Under the pieces are notes generated by a model, which saw nothing but the letters and a program-made list of their open reading frames with translations, was not told the origin of the DNA and made no database searches. From Planosporangium flavigriseum (lineage in GTDB: Bacteria; Actinomycetota; Actinomycetes; Mycobacteriales; Micromonosporaceae), in the NCBI RefSeq assembly GCF_011947225.1, contig NZ_JAATVW010000004.1, positions 310,001-374,000 on the forward strand: DNA of 64,000 nt. Direction: 5' to 3'. The position numbers and the translations under genes are program-made. Each line of letters begins with the position of its first letter. Positions within the stretch are counted from its first letter, which is position 1. Of the stretch, positions 8,089 to 17,700 are shown in pieces.

Positions 8089-9189
8089 TCAGCCTTGCTC
8101 GCGTACCTGCGCCACGGCGGCTGCCAGCCTGCGTACACCCTCGTCGACCTGGTCGGCCGTGACCGCCGAGTAGGCCAGCCGCAGCGAGTGCCGGCCGCCC
8201 TCCAGCAGGAAGTCACTGCCCTTGACGACCGCCACGCCGTGGGCGGTCGCCGCCGGTACGAGCTTGTCGACGTCCACGTCCTCCGGAAGCTCGACCCAGA
8301 GGAAGTAGCCGCCGTCGGGCTCGGTGAAGCGCGCGTCCGGGATGTGCTTGCGCAGCGCCTCGGCCAGCAGCTGGGCGCGCTCGCCCAGCGCCGTGCATAC
8401 GGTGGCGATCGACCGGTCGATGTCGCCGGCGGCGCAGAACTGGTACACGATCGCCTCGGAGACCATGCCGGGCGAGATGTACAGGTTCGTGGCGCGCTGG
8501 GCGATCGTGGCGATGACGTCCTTCGGGCCGACCAGGTAGCCGACGCGGACGCCCGGGCAGACGGTCTTGGTGAACGAGCTGGCGTGCACGACGGTGCCGT
8601 CGGTGTCCAGGTTCAGCATCGACGGCAGCTTCTCGCCACGGAAGCGGATGTCGGCGTACGGGTCGTCTTCGAAGATCGTGAAGCCGTACTCCTTGGCGAG
8701 GGCGATCAGGGCCCGCCGCCGGTCGGCGCTCAGCGTCACGCCCGCCGGGTTCTGGAAGTTCGGAATGATGTGGGCGAGCTTCGGGCGTACCCCCGATTCG
8801 AGCAGCCTGCGCAGCTCGTCAACGTCGAGTCCGTCCTTGTCGAGGGTGACCTGGTGCACCTTCGCGCCGAGGTTGCGCAGGTTGAGCAGGGTCCGGTCGT
8901 AGGTCGGCTTCTCCACGATCACGTCGTCGCCGGGGCGGACGAGGTGCTCGAACAGCAGGGCGTCGGCCTGCAGCGAGCCGTTCGTGACGATCACCTGGTC
9001 GACGTCCACGCCGTGCTTGTCCGCGATCCACTTGCGCAATGGCGGGTAGCCCACGGACGTGCCGTACGCGGTGATGCCGGCCGGGTCCGCCTCGAAGGCG
9101 CGAACCGCTGCCGCCTTGAGGCCGTCGATGTCGACGATGTCCAGGGAAGGAGCACCACGGGCAAACGAAATCAACTGCGCAGGGGTCAT
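8089..9189 (-). CDS. PLP-dependent aminotransferase (fold type I, LysN/MocR-like)
   Basis: A 366-residue class I/II aminotransferase. NFQNPAGVTL near residues 144-153, FEDDPYADIRFRG near 173-185 and the PLP lysine in SSFTKTVCPGVRVGY (about Lys208) are all present, as is a C-terminal SLRLAYS arginine motif that binds the substrate carboxylate. This pattern matches 2-aminoadipate/aromatic aminotransferases and the catalytic half of MocR regulators, but there is no GntR DNA-binding domain. The amino donor and acceptor cannot be told. A TTGACA box lies upstream, and a strong terminator lies downstream, so it is probably monocistronic. Confidence 0.88.
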   Translation of the reverse strand: MTPAQLISFARGAPSLDIVDIDGLKAAAVRAFEADPAGITAYGTSVGYPPLRKWIADKHGVDVDQVIVTNGSLQADALLFEHLVRPGDDVIVEKPTYDRTLLNLRNLGAKVHQVTLDKDGLDVDELRRLLESGVRPKLAHIIPNFQNPAGVTLSADRRRALIALAKEYGFTIFEDDPYADIRFRGEKLPSMLNLDTDGTVVHASSFTKTVCPGVRVGYLVGPKDVIATIAQRATNLYISPGMVSEAIVYQFCAAGDIDRSIATVCTALGERAQLLAEALRKHIPDARFTEPDGGYFLWVELPEDVDVDKLVPAATAHGVAVVKGSDFLLEGGRHSLRLAYSAVTADQVDEGVRRLAAAVAQVREQG

Positions 9190-9197
9190 GGAACTTA

Positions 9198-9230
9198 AGG
9201 GTACGGGGTTCGTCCGATCGATTTTGTCAA
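9198..9230 (-). promoter_or_regulatory. Candidate promoter of the aminotransferase
   Basis: On the minus strand TTGACA (9230-9225) is followed after 21 bases by TACCCT (9203-9198), which is 8 bases before the ATG. The spacer is longer than the usual 17-19, so the pairing is tentative; the TACCCT element alone fits the leaderless pattern seen elsewhere in the window. Confidence 0.45.
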
Positions 9231-9273
9231 GCCCTAGGTGTGAATCTGTGACGATCAGGGCAATGGACGTTTT

Positions 9274-9666
9274 CTAGGCGGGGACGGTCGAGCGGTGCTG
9301 GGCCCAGACCCGCACGATGTCGCGCACCGAGATGACACCGAGAACCTCGTCGTCGGACATGACGACCAGGTGACGGAAGCTGCCCTCGATCATCGCGGCC
9401 GCCGCGTCCTCCAGGGTCCAGGACGGCCCGGCGTACACCACGTCCCAGGTGATGTGCGCGGCGGCGCGCTCGACATCGGGGTCCTGTCCATCGGCGAGGG
9501 CATTGAGAACGTCGCGTTCGGTGATGATGCCGACCCCCGCGCCGTCGGGGTCGATCACTATGGCCGCGCCGACCCGGCGCGACGACATCAACTGGGCGGT
9601 CTGTCGGAGCGTGTGCTCGGGGCCAACGGTCAGCACCGCCTTACTCATCGCATCGCGTACCTGCAC
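9274..9666 (-). CDS. CBS-domain-pair protein
   Basis: About 130 residues consisting of two tandem CBS motifs (AMSKAVLTVGPEHTLRQTA and the later ITWDVVYAGPSWTLEDAA), which together form one Bateman module for an adenine nucleotide or similar ligand. Nothing else is fused to it. The open frame runs upstream to 9738, but a GTG at 9666 with GAGGGGG about 8 bases upstream is the better start and gives a normal CBS N-terminus. It is divergent from guaB1, which also contains CBS domains. Its role is presumably energy or nucleotide sensing; the partner is unknown. Confidence 0.85.
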   Translation of the reverse strand: MQVRDAMSKAVLTVGPEHTLRQTAQLMSSRRVGAAIVIDPDGAGVGIITERDVLNALADGQDPDVERAAAHITWDVVYAGPSWTLEDAAAAMIEGSFRHLVVMSDDEVLGVISVRDIVRVWAQHRSTVPA

Positions 9667-9843
9667 GGTGTAATCCCCCTCACAATGCGCGGTACGGAGA
9701 TGGTCCCGCCGGTGCGGCGAACACTCAAGACTTCTCATCCATGAATTTCACTTCTACGCCCGGCCGGGTGAAAGAAGGGGCGCCGCGGTCCCCTTCGGCT
9801 CAGGGGGCAGCCGAGGTCGTCCGGCCGTAGGGCCAATACTTGA

Positions 9844-11298
<1,455 letters not shown>

Positions 11299-11388
11299 GC
11301 GAGAGTACGGTCTAGCCGGGTCGCGATATCCTGCCTCGCGTCCGACGGGTAGGGCGCACGCCCGTCTTGACGCGAAGGGAAGTCCCAC

Positions 11389-12093
11389 GTGGTGATCAAC
11401 GTGGTGATCCTGGCCGCTGGCCTGGGCACCCGACTAGGCCGTCCCCATCCCAAGCCGCTGACCCCGTTGGCTGACGGGCGGAGCATCCTGCGCCAGCAGT
11501 TGGACCACCTGCACTCCAGCTTCGACCGGCAGGCGCACATCACGATCGTGGTCGGGTACAAGATGGACCTGATCATGGAGGCGGCGGCGGCGGACGCGTC
11601 GTTCGTCTACAACGAGCTGTACGACCAGACCGGTACGGCCAAAAGCCTGCTCAAGGCGTTACGGCTGGCCCCGCCCGGCGGCGTCCTGTGGCTCAACGGC
11701 GACGTCGTCTTCGTCCCCGGGCTGCTCGCCGCGCTCGTGCCGCACATCGAGGCCGGCCGTAGCTTCGTCGCCGTGAACACCGCGAGCGTCGCCGACGAGG
11801 AGGTCAAGTACACCCTCGACGACGACGGGTACATTTTCGAGCTGTCCAAGAAGGTGGTCGGCGGCCTCGGGGAGGCGGTCGGCATCAACTACATCGCCGC
11901 CGCTGACCGCGCCGTGCTCACCGAGCACCTGGAGAACTGTCCGGACAACGAGTACTTCGAGTACGGCCTGGAGACCGCGATCCGGGACGAGGGCCTGCGG
12001 GTGACGGCGGTGGACATCTCCGCGTACGGCTGCGTCGAGGTCGACTTCGAGCCCGACCTCGACCGGGCCAACGCCCTGGACGGCGGCCGGTGA
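11389..12093 (+). CDS. Sugar/alcohol-phosphate nucleotidyltransferase
   Basis: A 234-residue single-domain nucleotidyltransferase. The N-terminal VILAAGLGTRLG (residues about 6-17) with PKPLTPL is the NTP-binding signature, LWLNGDVVF near residue 105 is the metal-binding Asp motif. The size and pattern resemble LicC- or IPCT-like cytidylyltransferases that make CDP-choline or CDP-inositol. The next gene, a CDP-alcohol phosphotransferase, overlaps it by 4 bases, so this enzyme probably makes the CDP-activated alcohol that its neighbour transfers. The GTG start has a GAAGGGA Shine-Dalgarno upstream. The gene contains a rare TTA leucine codon at 11659-11661. Confidence 0.8.
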   Translation: MVINVVILAAGLGTRLGRPHPKPLTPLADGRSILRQQLDHLHSSFDRQAHITIVVGYKMDLIMEAAAADASFVYNELYDQTGTAKSLLKALRLAPPGGVLWLNGDVVFVPGLLAALVPHIEAGRSFVAVNTASVADEEVKYTLDDDGYIFELSKKVVGGLGEAVGINYIAAADRAVLTEHLENCPDNEYFEYGLETAIRDEGLRVTAVDISAYGCVEVDFEPDLDRANALDGGR

Positions 12094-12812
12094 CCACGGC
12101 GACCCGGCCGGGGCGGCACACCGCGGCCGATTTCCTGGCCCGGAACCGGGGCGGGGGACTCTTCACCGAGACGATCAACCAGCGGATCGGGGCGCACCTG
12201 TCGGTGGCGGCCGAACGGCTGGGCGCGCCGCCGAGCGTGCTGACGCTGGCGAACTTCGTCCTCGGGCTCGCCGCCGCGGCACTGGTCATGCTGAGCGCCC
12301 CGGCGATGGCTGACGGACGCGTGTCGGCTCTGCTGGTCGGGCTCGCCGCGTTCGTACTCTGGCAGTTGGCGTACTCGCTCGACTGCGCCGACGGCCAGTT
12401 GGCCAGGGTCACCGGCCAGGCGAGCCCGGCCGGGGCCCGCCTGGACATCCTGTGCGACGTCGCGCTGCAGATCGCGCTGGTCACGACGGTGGCCCGGGTC
12501 GCGTACGCCTACCACCCGGGCACGCCGATCTGGCTGGCGGCCGTGTTCGCCGGCACCTGGATGGTCAACCTGGTCACGTCCGCGCTGCAGCAGGGCGCCT
12601 CGGCGGGCAGCCTCGTCGCCAGCCGTTCAGTCGTCGTCCGGGTGATCAAGCTGGTGCGCGACTACGGTGCCGTCGTGACCGTCATCGGACTGACCCTCGC
12701 CCTGATACCCGCGTGGACCGTGTGGCTCATGGCCGCGTTCGTGCTCATCAACGGTGGGTTTCTGCTGGTCAGCATCGTTGCGGCCGCCCGCGCGAGCCTG
12801 AGTCGGAGCTGA
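12090..12812 (+). CDS. CDP-alcohol phosphatidyltransferase family membrane enzyme
   Basis: A 240-residue integral membrane enzyme. The family motif DG(x)2AR(x)8G(x)3D(x)3D is complete: Asp101, Gly102, Ala105, Arg106, Gly115, Asp119 and Asp123. Several hydrophobic helices surround it. Such enzymes move a phospho-alcohol from a CDP donor to a second alcohol. The 4-base overlap with the preceding nucleotidyltransferase, and the flippase 5 bases downstream, suggest a dedicated pathway that makes or decorates a phosphodiester-linked lipid or glycopolymer. The gene pair mirrors the IPCT/DIPPS pair that makes di-inositol phosphates in thermophiles; whether inositol is used here is unknown. Confidence 0.85.
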   Translation: MTTATRPGRHTAADFLARNRGGGLFTETINQRIGAHLSVAAERLGAPPSVLTLANFVLGLAAAALVMLSAPAMADGRVSALLVGLAAFVLWQLAYSLDCADGQLARVTGQASPAGARLDILCDVALQIALVTTVARVAYAYHPGTPIWLAAVFAGTWMVNLVTSALQQGASAGSLVASRSVVVRVIKLVRDYGAVVTVIGLTLALIPAWTVWLMAAFVLINGGFLLVSIVAAARASLSRS

Positions 12813-12817
12813 CCGGG

Positions 12818-14137
12818 GTGCGGGGCGTACGCAACGCGCGCTGGGTGACGGCGGGACTGGCCGACCAGTTCGTCATGGCGTGTGCCAACGCGGGCAACAC
12901 CTTGCTGGCGCTGATCCTGCTCTCGCCGCACCGGGCCGGCCTCATGATCCTGTCGGTGAACCTGGCGTACCTGGTCATGTACCTCACCCGGGCGTTCGTG
13001 GGCGACGTGCTCCTGGCGCTCGCGTCCCGCTACGACGGGGCGCGCCGCGACGATCTCGTGCGCAACGGCCTGGCCGCGGCCGTCGGCATCGGCGCGGTCG
13101 CCGCGGTGGTGCTGCTCATTGTGTGGGCGGTATGGCCAGGCAAAGGCAACGTCGCCCTGCCCGATCTGGTGTGGATAGCGCCGTTCATCCCCTTGATTCT
13201 GCTGCATGACACCGGCCGATTCAGCTACCTCGCCAACCGGGAGCCGGAGAAGGCGCTCAAGATCGACCTGGTCTGGGTCGGCACGCAGGCCATAGCGGTC
13301 GTCGCGATGGTTCTCTTCGGTCTGACCAGCGCCGGTGGCCTGATGGTCTGCTGGGGCGTCGGCGCGGCGGCGGGAGCGGTCGTCTTTCTGCTGAGTACGG
13401 GGCATCGGCCGTGGCAGGGCAGACCACTGCGGTGGACGGCCGAGACCCGGCACCTGTCGGGTTGGTTCACCGTGACCGCGCTTGTGGGCCAGTTCCAGGT
13501 ACAGGCGATCGGGTTCATCGTCACCGCTCAACTCACCCCCGCCGCGTTCGCCGCGATCCGTGGCGCGCAGACCGTGCTGCTCCAGCCCGTACAGAACTTC
13601 CTCATGGCCGTACAGGGTCTTGTCGTGCCGCGGGCGTCGCGGTTGGCTGGCGACGCCGCACCCCGGCCGGGTGGCGAGGGGTCGGATGCGGCCAGCGCCC
13701 TGCGCCGTCTGATCCGACTGCTGGCGCTCGCGTTCGCGGGCCTGGCGATCGTGATGATCGTGGCGATGTGGCCGCTCGCGGAGTTCGGCCTGGTGCACAT
13801 TCGCAAGTTCGCCGGCATCGCGTCGCTGGCGCTGCCGACGAGCTTGCAGGCAGGCCTGTACATGGTTCAGTTGCCGTTCGCAGCGGCGTTGCGGGCGATG
13901 CACCGGGCCCGGATGCTGTTCGCTCAGTACGTGGTCTTCACGACCGTGAGCCTGACCGGTCTGGTCGTCGGCGCCCACCTCCATGGGCTGGAAGGCGCGG
14001 CGTGGGGCCTGACGGTCGGCGCAGCGGCCGGGCTGGTGACGATGGTCGGCCTGTACTTGTACTCGCTTCGCTTCCTCGGCTCCGCGGAGCCGGACCGCGT
14101 CGGGGACGCGGAACCGGCCGGCGTGATCACGCAGTAG
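12818..14137 (+). CDS. Polysaccharide flippase-like membrane protein (MATE/Wzx superfamily)
   Basis: About 439 residues with roughly 12 predicted hydrophobic helices and few charged residues, in the layout of Wzx/MurJ/MATE transporters that flip lipid-linked glycans. The open frame runs upstream into the previous gene; the GTG at 12818, 5 bases after the CDP-alcohol transferase stop, is preferred and gives the N-terminus MRGVRNARWVTAGLADQF. No motif fixes the substrate. It overlaps the convergent O-antigen-ligase-like gene by 11 bases. The context, between a phospho-alcohol transferase and a glycan ligase, supports export of a surface glycan. Confidence 0.75.
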   Translation: MRGVRNARWVTAGLADQFVMACANAGNTLLALILLSPHRAGLMILSVNLAYLVMYLTRAFVGDVLLALASRYDGARRDDLVRNGLAAAVGIGAVAAVVLLIVWAVWPGKGNVALPDLVWIAPFIPLILLHDTGRFSYLANREPEKALKIDLVWVGTQAIAVVAMVLFGLTSAGGLMVCWGVGAAAGAVVFLLSTGHRPWQGRPLRWTAETRHLSGWFTVTALVGQFQVQAIGFIVTAQLTPAAFAAIRGAQTVLLQPVQNFLMAVQGLVVPRASRLAGDAAPRPGGEGSDAASALRRLIRLLALAFAGLAIVMIVAMWPLAEFGLVHIRKFAGIASLALPTSLQAGLYMVQLPFAAALRAMHRARMLFAQYVVFTTVSLTGLVVGAHLHGLEGAAWGLTVGAAAGLVTMVGLYLYSLRFLGSAEPDRVGDAEPAGVITQ

Positions 14138-15572
14138 TCGTCGCGTGCTCGGCCGGGCGCTCGGCGACGGCCTGGCTCGGGCGCAGCACCAGCCACGCCT
14201 CGCCGGCCACCAGCAGAATCCACAGGGTGCCGCCGGTGGTGCCGAGGAGCCAGTCCGCCGTGGCGATCGTCGGTACCGACCCGAAGGCGGTGACCGTCAG
14301 CCAGGCCGGCGGTGCGCGCCGGACCCCGGCCGCGCCGTCCGGGCCGGGTACGCGGGGGCCGCGCCACGCGTACCACAGCAGCAGTCCGAGGCCGAGCAGG
14401 AAGGCGAGCTCACCGAGCACGCCGCCGCGGCGCAGCGCGCCGACCGCCGCATTGTCGGTGGTCAGTTTCATGTTGTTGCGTACGACGACCGCGCGCGTCG
14501 TCTTCGTGTCGCCGAAGGCCTTCTGTACGAGGTTGCCGTCGGCCCACTCCCGGCCGACCTGCTTCCAGCTCTCGGTCCGGCCACTGGTCGGGTCGCCCGC
14601 GTCATAACGGGCCTTGAACAGGAACCCCTGGCCGCCCACCTCGGAGACGACGAGGACCAGGGCGGCGACCGCCAGCGGCGTGACCATCGCGACCCAGACC
14701 CGGCGGTACGAGGGCAGGTCGGCGCCCCGGCGGCGCCAGATCACGTAGGCGTGCACGGCTGCTGCGGCGGCGAGGTACACGAAGCCGGTACGGGAGTTGG
14801 TCATGTACACCACCCAGCCGGCGAGCAGCGTCACCGCCAACCGCTGCCACAGCGCGAACGCCCGGTCCACCCCGATCCGCACGGCCATGACGACAGCGAT
14901 CAGGGCCAGCGAGTTGGGGTGGTACATCAGCCACTTGCCGCCCCAGAACCGGTGCACCATGACCTCGGTGCCCCAGCCGTTCTGCGGGATGACGTGGCGG
15001 TGCTGGAACAGGTTGCCCGACCCCGAGACGAGCAGTGCGGCGATGGCGAGTCCGAACGCGCCGACGATGCCGACGGACAGGTCCCGGCCGCGGTCGCGGC
15101 GCACGCCGGCGACGACGGCGAGGACCGCGAGGCCGAAGATCCCGGCGTACCCGATCCGCTGCGCGCCGACGGTGAAGGCCCCGACGAGCAGCGCCCCGAC
15201 GATGCCGAGCAGCCAGTACGCCAGCCCTAACCAGGCGCTGCCCAGGCGGGGTAGCGCCGGCAGGTCACGCAGCCACGACCAGCTCCACCAGGCGAAGACG
15301 ACCCCTTCGACCGCCAGCACCGCCCAGACGACCTTGCCGTCGGCCATGTACGTCCAGCTCACCATCCCGGCGAGGACGAAGAAGCCGCCGATGACCAGGC
15401 CACGGACGGTCACGCCGGGCAGCGTGGTGACGAACCAGACGATCGCGGCGGCGAGGGCCCCGGCGATCAGAGCACCCAGGGCGTACAGGACGGAGCGGCT
15501 GTGCAGAAGCTCCGCCACTCCGGTCGCGAGCGCCAGGACGGCGCCGGCCCCGATCGCGACCCGGTTCGTCAT
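14127..15572 (-). CDS. O-antigen ligase/polymerase-like membrane protein
   Basis: About 481 residues with 10 or more hydrophobic helices. The Wzy_C-like pattern is seen as WGTEVMVHRFWGG, HPNSLALI and YMTNSRTGFVYL, followed by a periplasmic stretch with SGRTESW and a final helix. This is the usual layout of O-antigen ligases and polymerases, which join or polymerise lipid-linked sugar units on the outer face of the membrane. The frame stays open further upstream, but ATG 15572 gives a proper N-terminus and overlaps the glycosyltransferase stop by 4 bases, so translation is probably coupled. Confidence 0.78.
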   Translation of the reverse strand: MTNRVAIGAGAVLALATGVAELLHSRSVLYALGALIAGALAAAIVWFVTTLPGVTVRGLVIGGFFVLAGMVSWTYMADGKVVWAVLAVEGVVFAWWSWSWLRDLPALPRLGSAWLGLAYWLLGIVGALLVGAFTVGAQRIGYAGIFGLAVLAVVAGVRRDRGRDLSVGIVGAFGLAIAALLVSGSGNLFQHRHVIPQNGWGTEVMVHRFWGGKWLMYHPNSLALIAVVMAVRIGVDRAFALWQRLAVTLLAGWVVYMTNSRTGFVYLAAAAAVHAYVIWRRRGADLPSYRRVWVAMVTPLAVAALVLVVSEVGGQGFLFKARYDAGDPTSGRTESWKQVGREWADGNLVQKAFGDTKTTRAVVVRNNMKLTTDNAAVGALRRGGVLGELAFLLGLGLLLWYAWRGPRVPGPDGAAGVRRAPPAWLTVTAFGSVPTIATADWLLGTTGGTLWILLVAGEAWLVLRPSQAVAERPAEHATTTA

Positions 15573-16762
15573 GTGGCCACCTCTTCGTAGATGTCGATCA
15601 GCCGCTGTACGAGCACGTCGGGAGCGAAGCTCTCCTCGTACCGCTGCCTGGCTGTTGTCGCGAGACGCGCCGCACCCGCGTGCGCGGCCTTGAGCCCCGC
15701 GGAGACCGCGACCGGCTCGGGCTCCACGACCCAGCCGGCGTCGCCGACCAGATACGGGATCCCGCCCATTGTCGTGCCGAGTACCGGGCGACCGCACGCC
15801 AAGGCCTCGAGGACGATCGTTGGCAGTACGTCGTGCCAGACGGACGGGGCCACCACGCACGCCGCGGCGGCGATCTGGGCCAGCGTCGCGGCCCGGTCGA
15901 GGGGGCCGAGGTAGGTCACGTCGGCCCGGGACGCGGCGACGGACTCGGCGAGGGGGCGCAGCGGCCCGTCGCCGGCGATGCGCAGGGTCCCCAGCTCGCC
16001 CTCGGCGTACCCGCGCCAGGCGTCGAGCAACAGGCCCAGCCCCTTCTCGGGGGACAGGCGCGCAGCGAACAGGAAGCCTCGGCCGGCTGGACCGGCTGGA
16101 CCGGCTGAGCCGGGGGTGGCGAGTGTGGGCCAGGGGTCGGGGATCGCGTTCGGCTTGACGCTGATCCGGTCGGCGGGGATGCCGTAGTCGCGCAGGTGGT
16201 CGGCGATCGCCGAGGTCAAGGCGATGTACCGGTCGACCGAGCGCCAGGTGCCCCGGTGGACCGCGAGGGTGGCCGCCATGATGGCGCTCTGCGCGCGCGA
16301 GCCCCGGTAGCAGGCGTGCTGGACGGCGGGCAGCCCGAACACCTTGCCCCGGCAGTCGTGGCAGACGTGCCCGTCCCGGAAGTAGAGGCCGGGGGCGCAG
16401 ACCTGCCGGTAGTTGTGCACGGTCTGGATCACCGGCACGCCGTGCTTGTGCGCGGTGCGGACCACCCACGGCGACAGCAACGGGTACGGGTTGTGCAGGT
16501 GGAGCACGTCCGGCTGCTCGGCGCGGAGCAGGTCGGCCAGCGCCTGCTGGGAGGCCCGGTTGTAGATCGGAGAGAGCGGCAGCAGCGCCTGCTGGGCCGC
16601 CGGCAGGTCGCCGATCTCGTCGGAGCTGCGCAGGAACGGCACGACGGTGACGCCGGCCGCGCGCAGTTGCGCGATCTCGGCGTCGACGATGATGTTTTCG
16701 CCGGACGGCGACGCCGCGGCGTAGCGGTTGTGCGCGACGACGATCTTCAGGCCGGGCTTCAT
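15569..16762 (-). CDS. GT4 family glycosyltransferase
   Basis: A 397-residue GT-B fold glycosyltransferase. The N-terminal half contains a cysteine-rich loop (VCAPGLYFRDG then CHDCRGK), known from a subgroup of GT4 enzymes; the C-terminal donor domain has ARLSPEKGLGLLLDAW, the EX7E-like region IVLEALACGRP and GGIPYLV. It is cytoplasmic and membrane-associated. Together with the overlapping O-antigen-ligase-like gene it forms a two-gene minus-strand unit in the glycan cluster. Sugar donor and acceptor are unknown. A run of repeated Gly-Pro-Ala codons near residue 225 is a small low-complexity linker between the two domains. Confidence 0.88.
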   Translation of the reverse strand: MKPGLKIVVAHNRYAAASPSGENIIVDAEIAQLRAAGVTVVPFLRSSDEIGDLPAAQQALLPLSPIYNRASQQALADLLRAEQPDVLHLHNPYPLLSPWVVRTAHKHGVPVIQTVHNYRQVCAPGLYFRDGHVCHDCRGKVFGLPAVQHACYRGSRAQSAIMAATLAVHRGTWRSVDRYIALTSAIADHLRDYGIPADRISVKPNAIPDPWPTLATPGSAGPAGPAGRGFLFAARLSPEKGLGLLLDAWRGYAEGELGTLRIAGDGPLRPLAESVAASRADVTYLGPLDRAATLAQIAAAACVVAPSVWHDVLPTIVLEALACGRPVLGTTMGGIPYLVGDAGWVVEPEPVAVSAGLKAAHAGAARLATTARQRYEESFAPDVLVQRLIDIYEEVAT

Positions 16763-16811
16763 AGCGCAGATGAGCCTACGTCAGCGGCATGATCTCGGGC
16801 AGACTGAACGG

Positions 16812-17672
16812 GTGCCCGAACTCCCCGAGGTCACCGCGCTCGCCGCCTACCTGCGCGAGCGGGCGGTCGGACGCCACGTCGAACGCGTCGAGGTGTCCGC
16901 GATCAGCGTGCTCAAGACATACGACCCGCCGGTCACCGCGCTGGCGCGGGCCGAGGTCACCGACGCGACCCGGCACGGCAAATTTCTCGACGTCATTTTC
17001 GACAGCGGTCTCCATCTCGTTGTCCACCTCGCGCGGGCGGGCTGGCTCCAGTACCGGGAGGGGTTCGCCGGCAGCACGCCGCTCAAGCCGGGCAAGGGGC
17101 CGATCGCGCTGCGGGTACGCCTGGACGACGGGTCGGGCTTCGACCTGACCGAGGCGGGTACGCAGAAGAAGCTGGCGGCCTATCTCGTTGCCGACCCGGC
17201 GCTCGTGCCCGGGGTCGCGAAGTTGGGGCCGGACGCGCTGGGCGCCCCGCTGGAGGTGTTCGCGGAACGGTTGCGATCCCGCCGGGGTCAGGTCAAGGGA
17301 GTGCTCACCGACCAGGCGGTGCTCGCCGGCATCGGAAACGCGTACTCCGACGAGATCCTGCACCGGGCGAAGCTGTCGCCGTTCGCGATCACCGATCGGA
17401 TCTCAGCCGAGGCGATGGCCCAGCTTTACGAGGCGACCCGCACGGTGTTGACGGACGCCGTCGAGCGGTCGGTGGGGCAGCAGGCGGCGACGCTGAAGTC
17501 CGAGAAGCGCTCCGGCCTCGCCGTGCACGCGCGTACCGGCCTGCCCTGCCCGGTGTGCGGCGACACGATCCGGGAGGTGTCGTTCGCCGATTCCAGCCTG
17601 CAGTACTGCCCGACCTGTCAGACCGGCGGCAAACCGCTCGCTGATCGCCGTCTGTCCCGGCTGGTTCGGTAG
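16812..17672 (+). CDS. Fpg/Nei family DNA glycosylase
   Basis: A 286-residue base-excision repair enzyme. After the GTG-encoded Met the protein begins PELPEV, giving the essential N-terminal proline and the following glutamate. The helix-two-turn-helix motif LAGIGNAYSDEIL lies near residue 175, and the zinc finger CPVCG...YCPTCQTGGK closes the protein. All key residues are therefore present, and removal of oxidised purines or pyrimidines is expected; whether it is Fpg- or Nei-like is not clear from sequence alone. The longer open frame starting at 16728 would bury the catalytic proline and is rejected. It sits alone inside a glycan cluster. Confidence 0.92.
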   Translation: MPELPEVTALAAYLRERAVGRHVERVEVSAISVLKTYDPPVTALARAEVTDATRHGKFLDVIFDSGLHLVVHLARAGWLQYREGFAGSTPLKPGKGPIALRVRLDDGSGFDLTEAGTQKKLAAYLVADPALVPGVAKLGPDALGAPLEVFAERLRSRRGQVKGVLTDQAVLAGIGNAYSDEILHRAKLSPFAITDRISAEAMAQLYEATRTVLTDAVERSVGQQAATLKSEKRSGLAVHARTGLPCPVCGDTIREVSFADSSLQYCPTCQTGGKPLADRRLSRLVR

Positions 17673-17688
17673 CCGGCAACACAGCCCG

Positions 17689-17694
17689 TACGCT
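17689..17694 (+). promoter_or_regulatory. Candidate leaderless promoter of the DUF2142 gene
   Basis: TACGCT lies 6 bases before the GTG start at 17701, with no Shine-Dalgarno sequence between. Confidence 0.45.
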
Positions 17695-17700
17695 CGTCTC

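Noticed and set aside
9741-9777. TTTCAC/GTGAAA and CCCGGCCGGG inverted repeats between the CBS gene and guaB1
   Set aside because: The two repeats have different centres and short arms; not clearly better than chance in GC-rich DNA.
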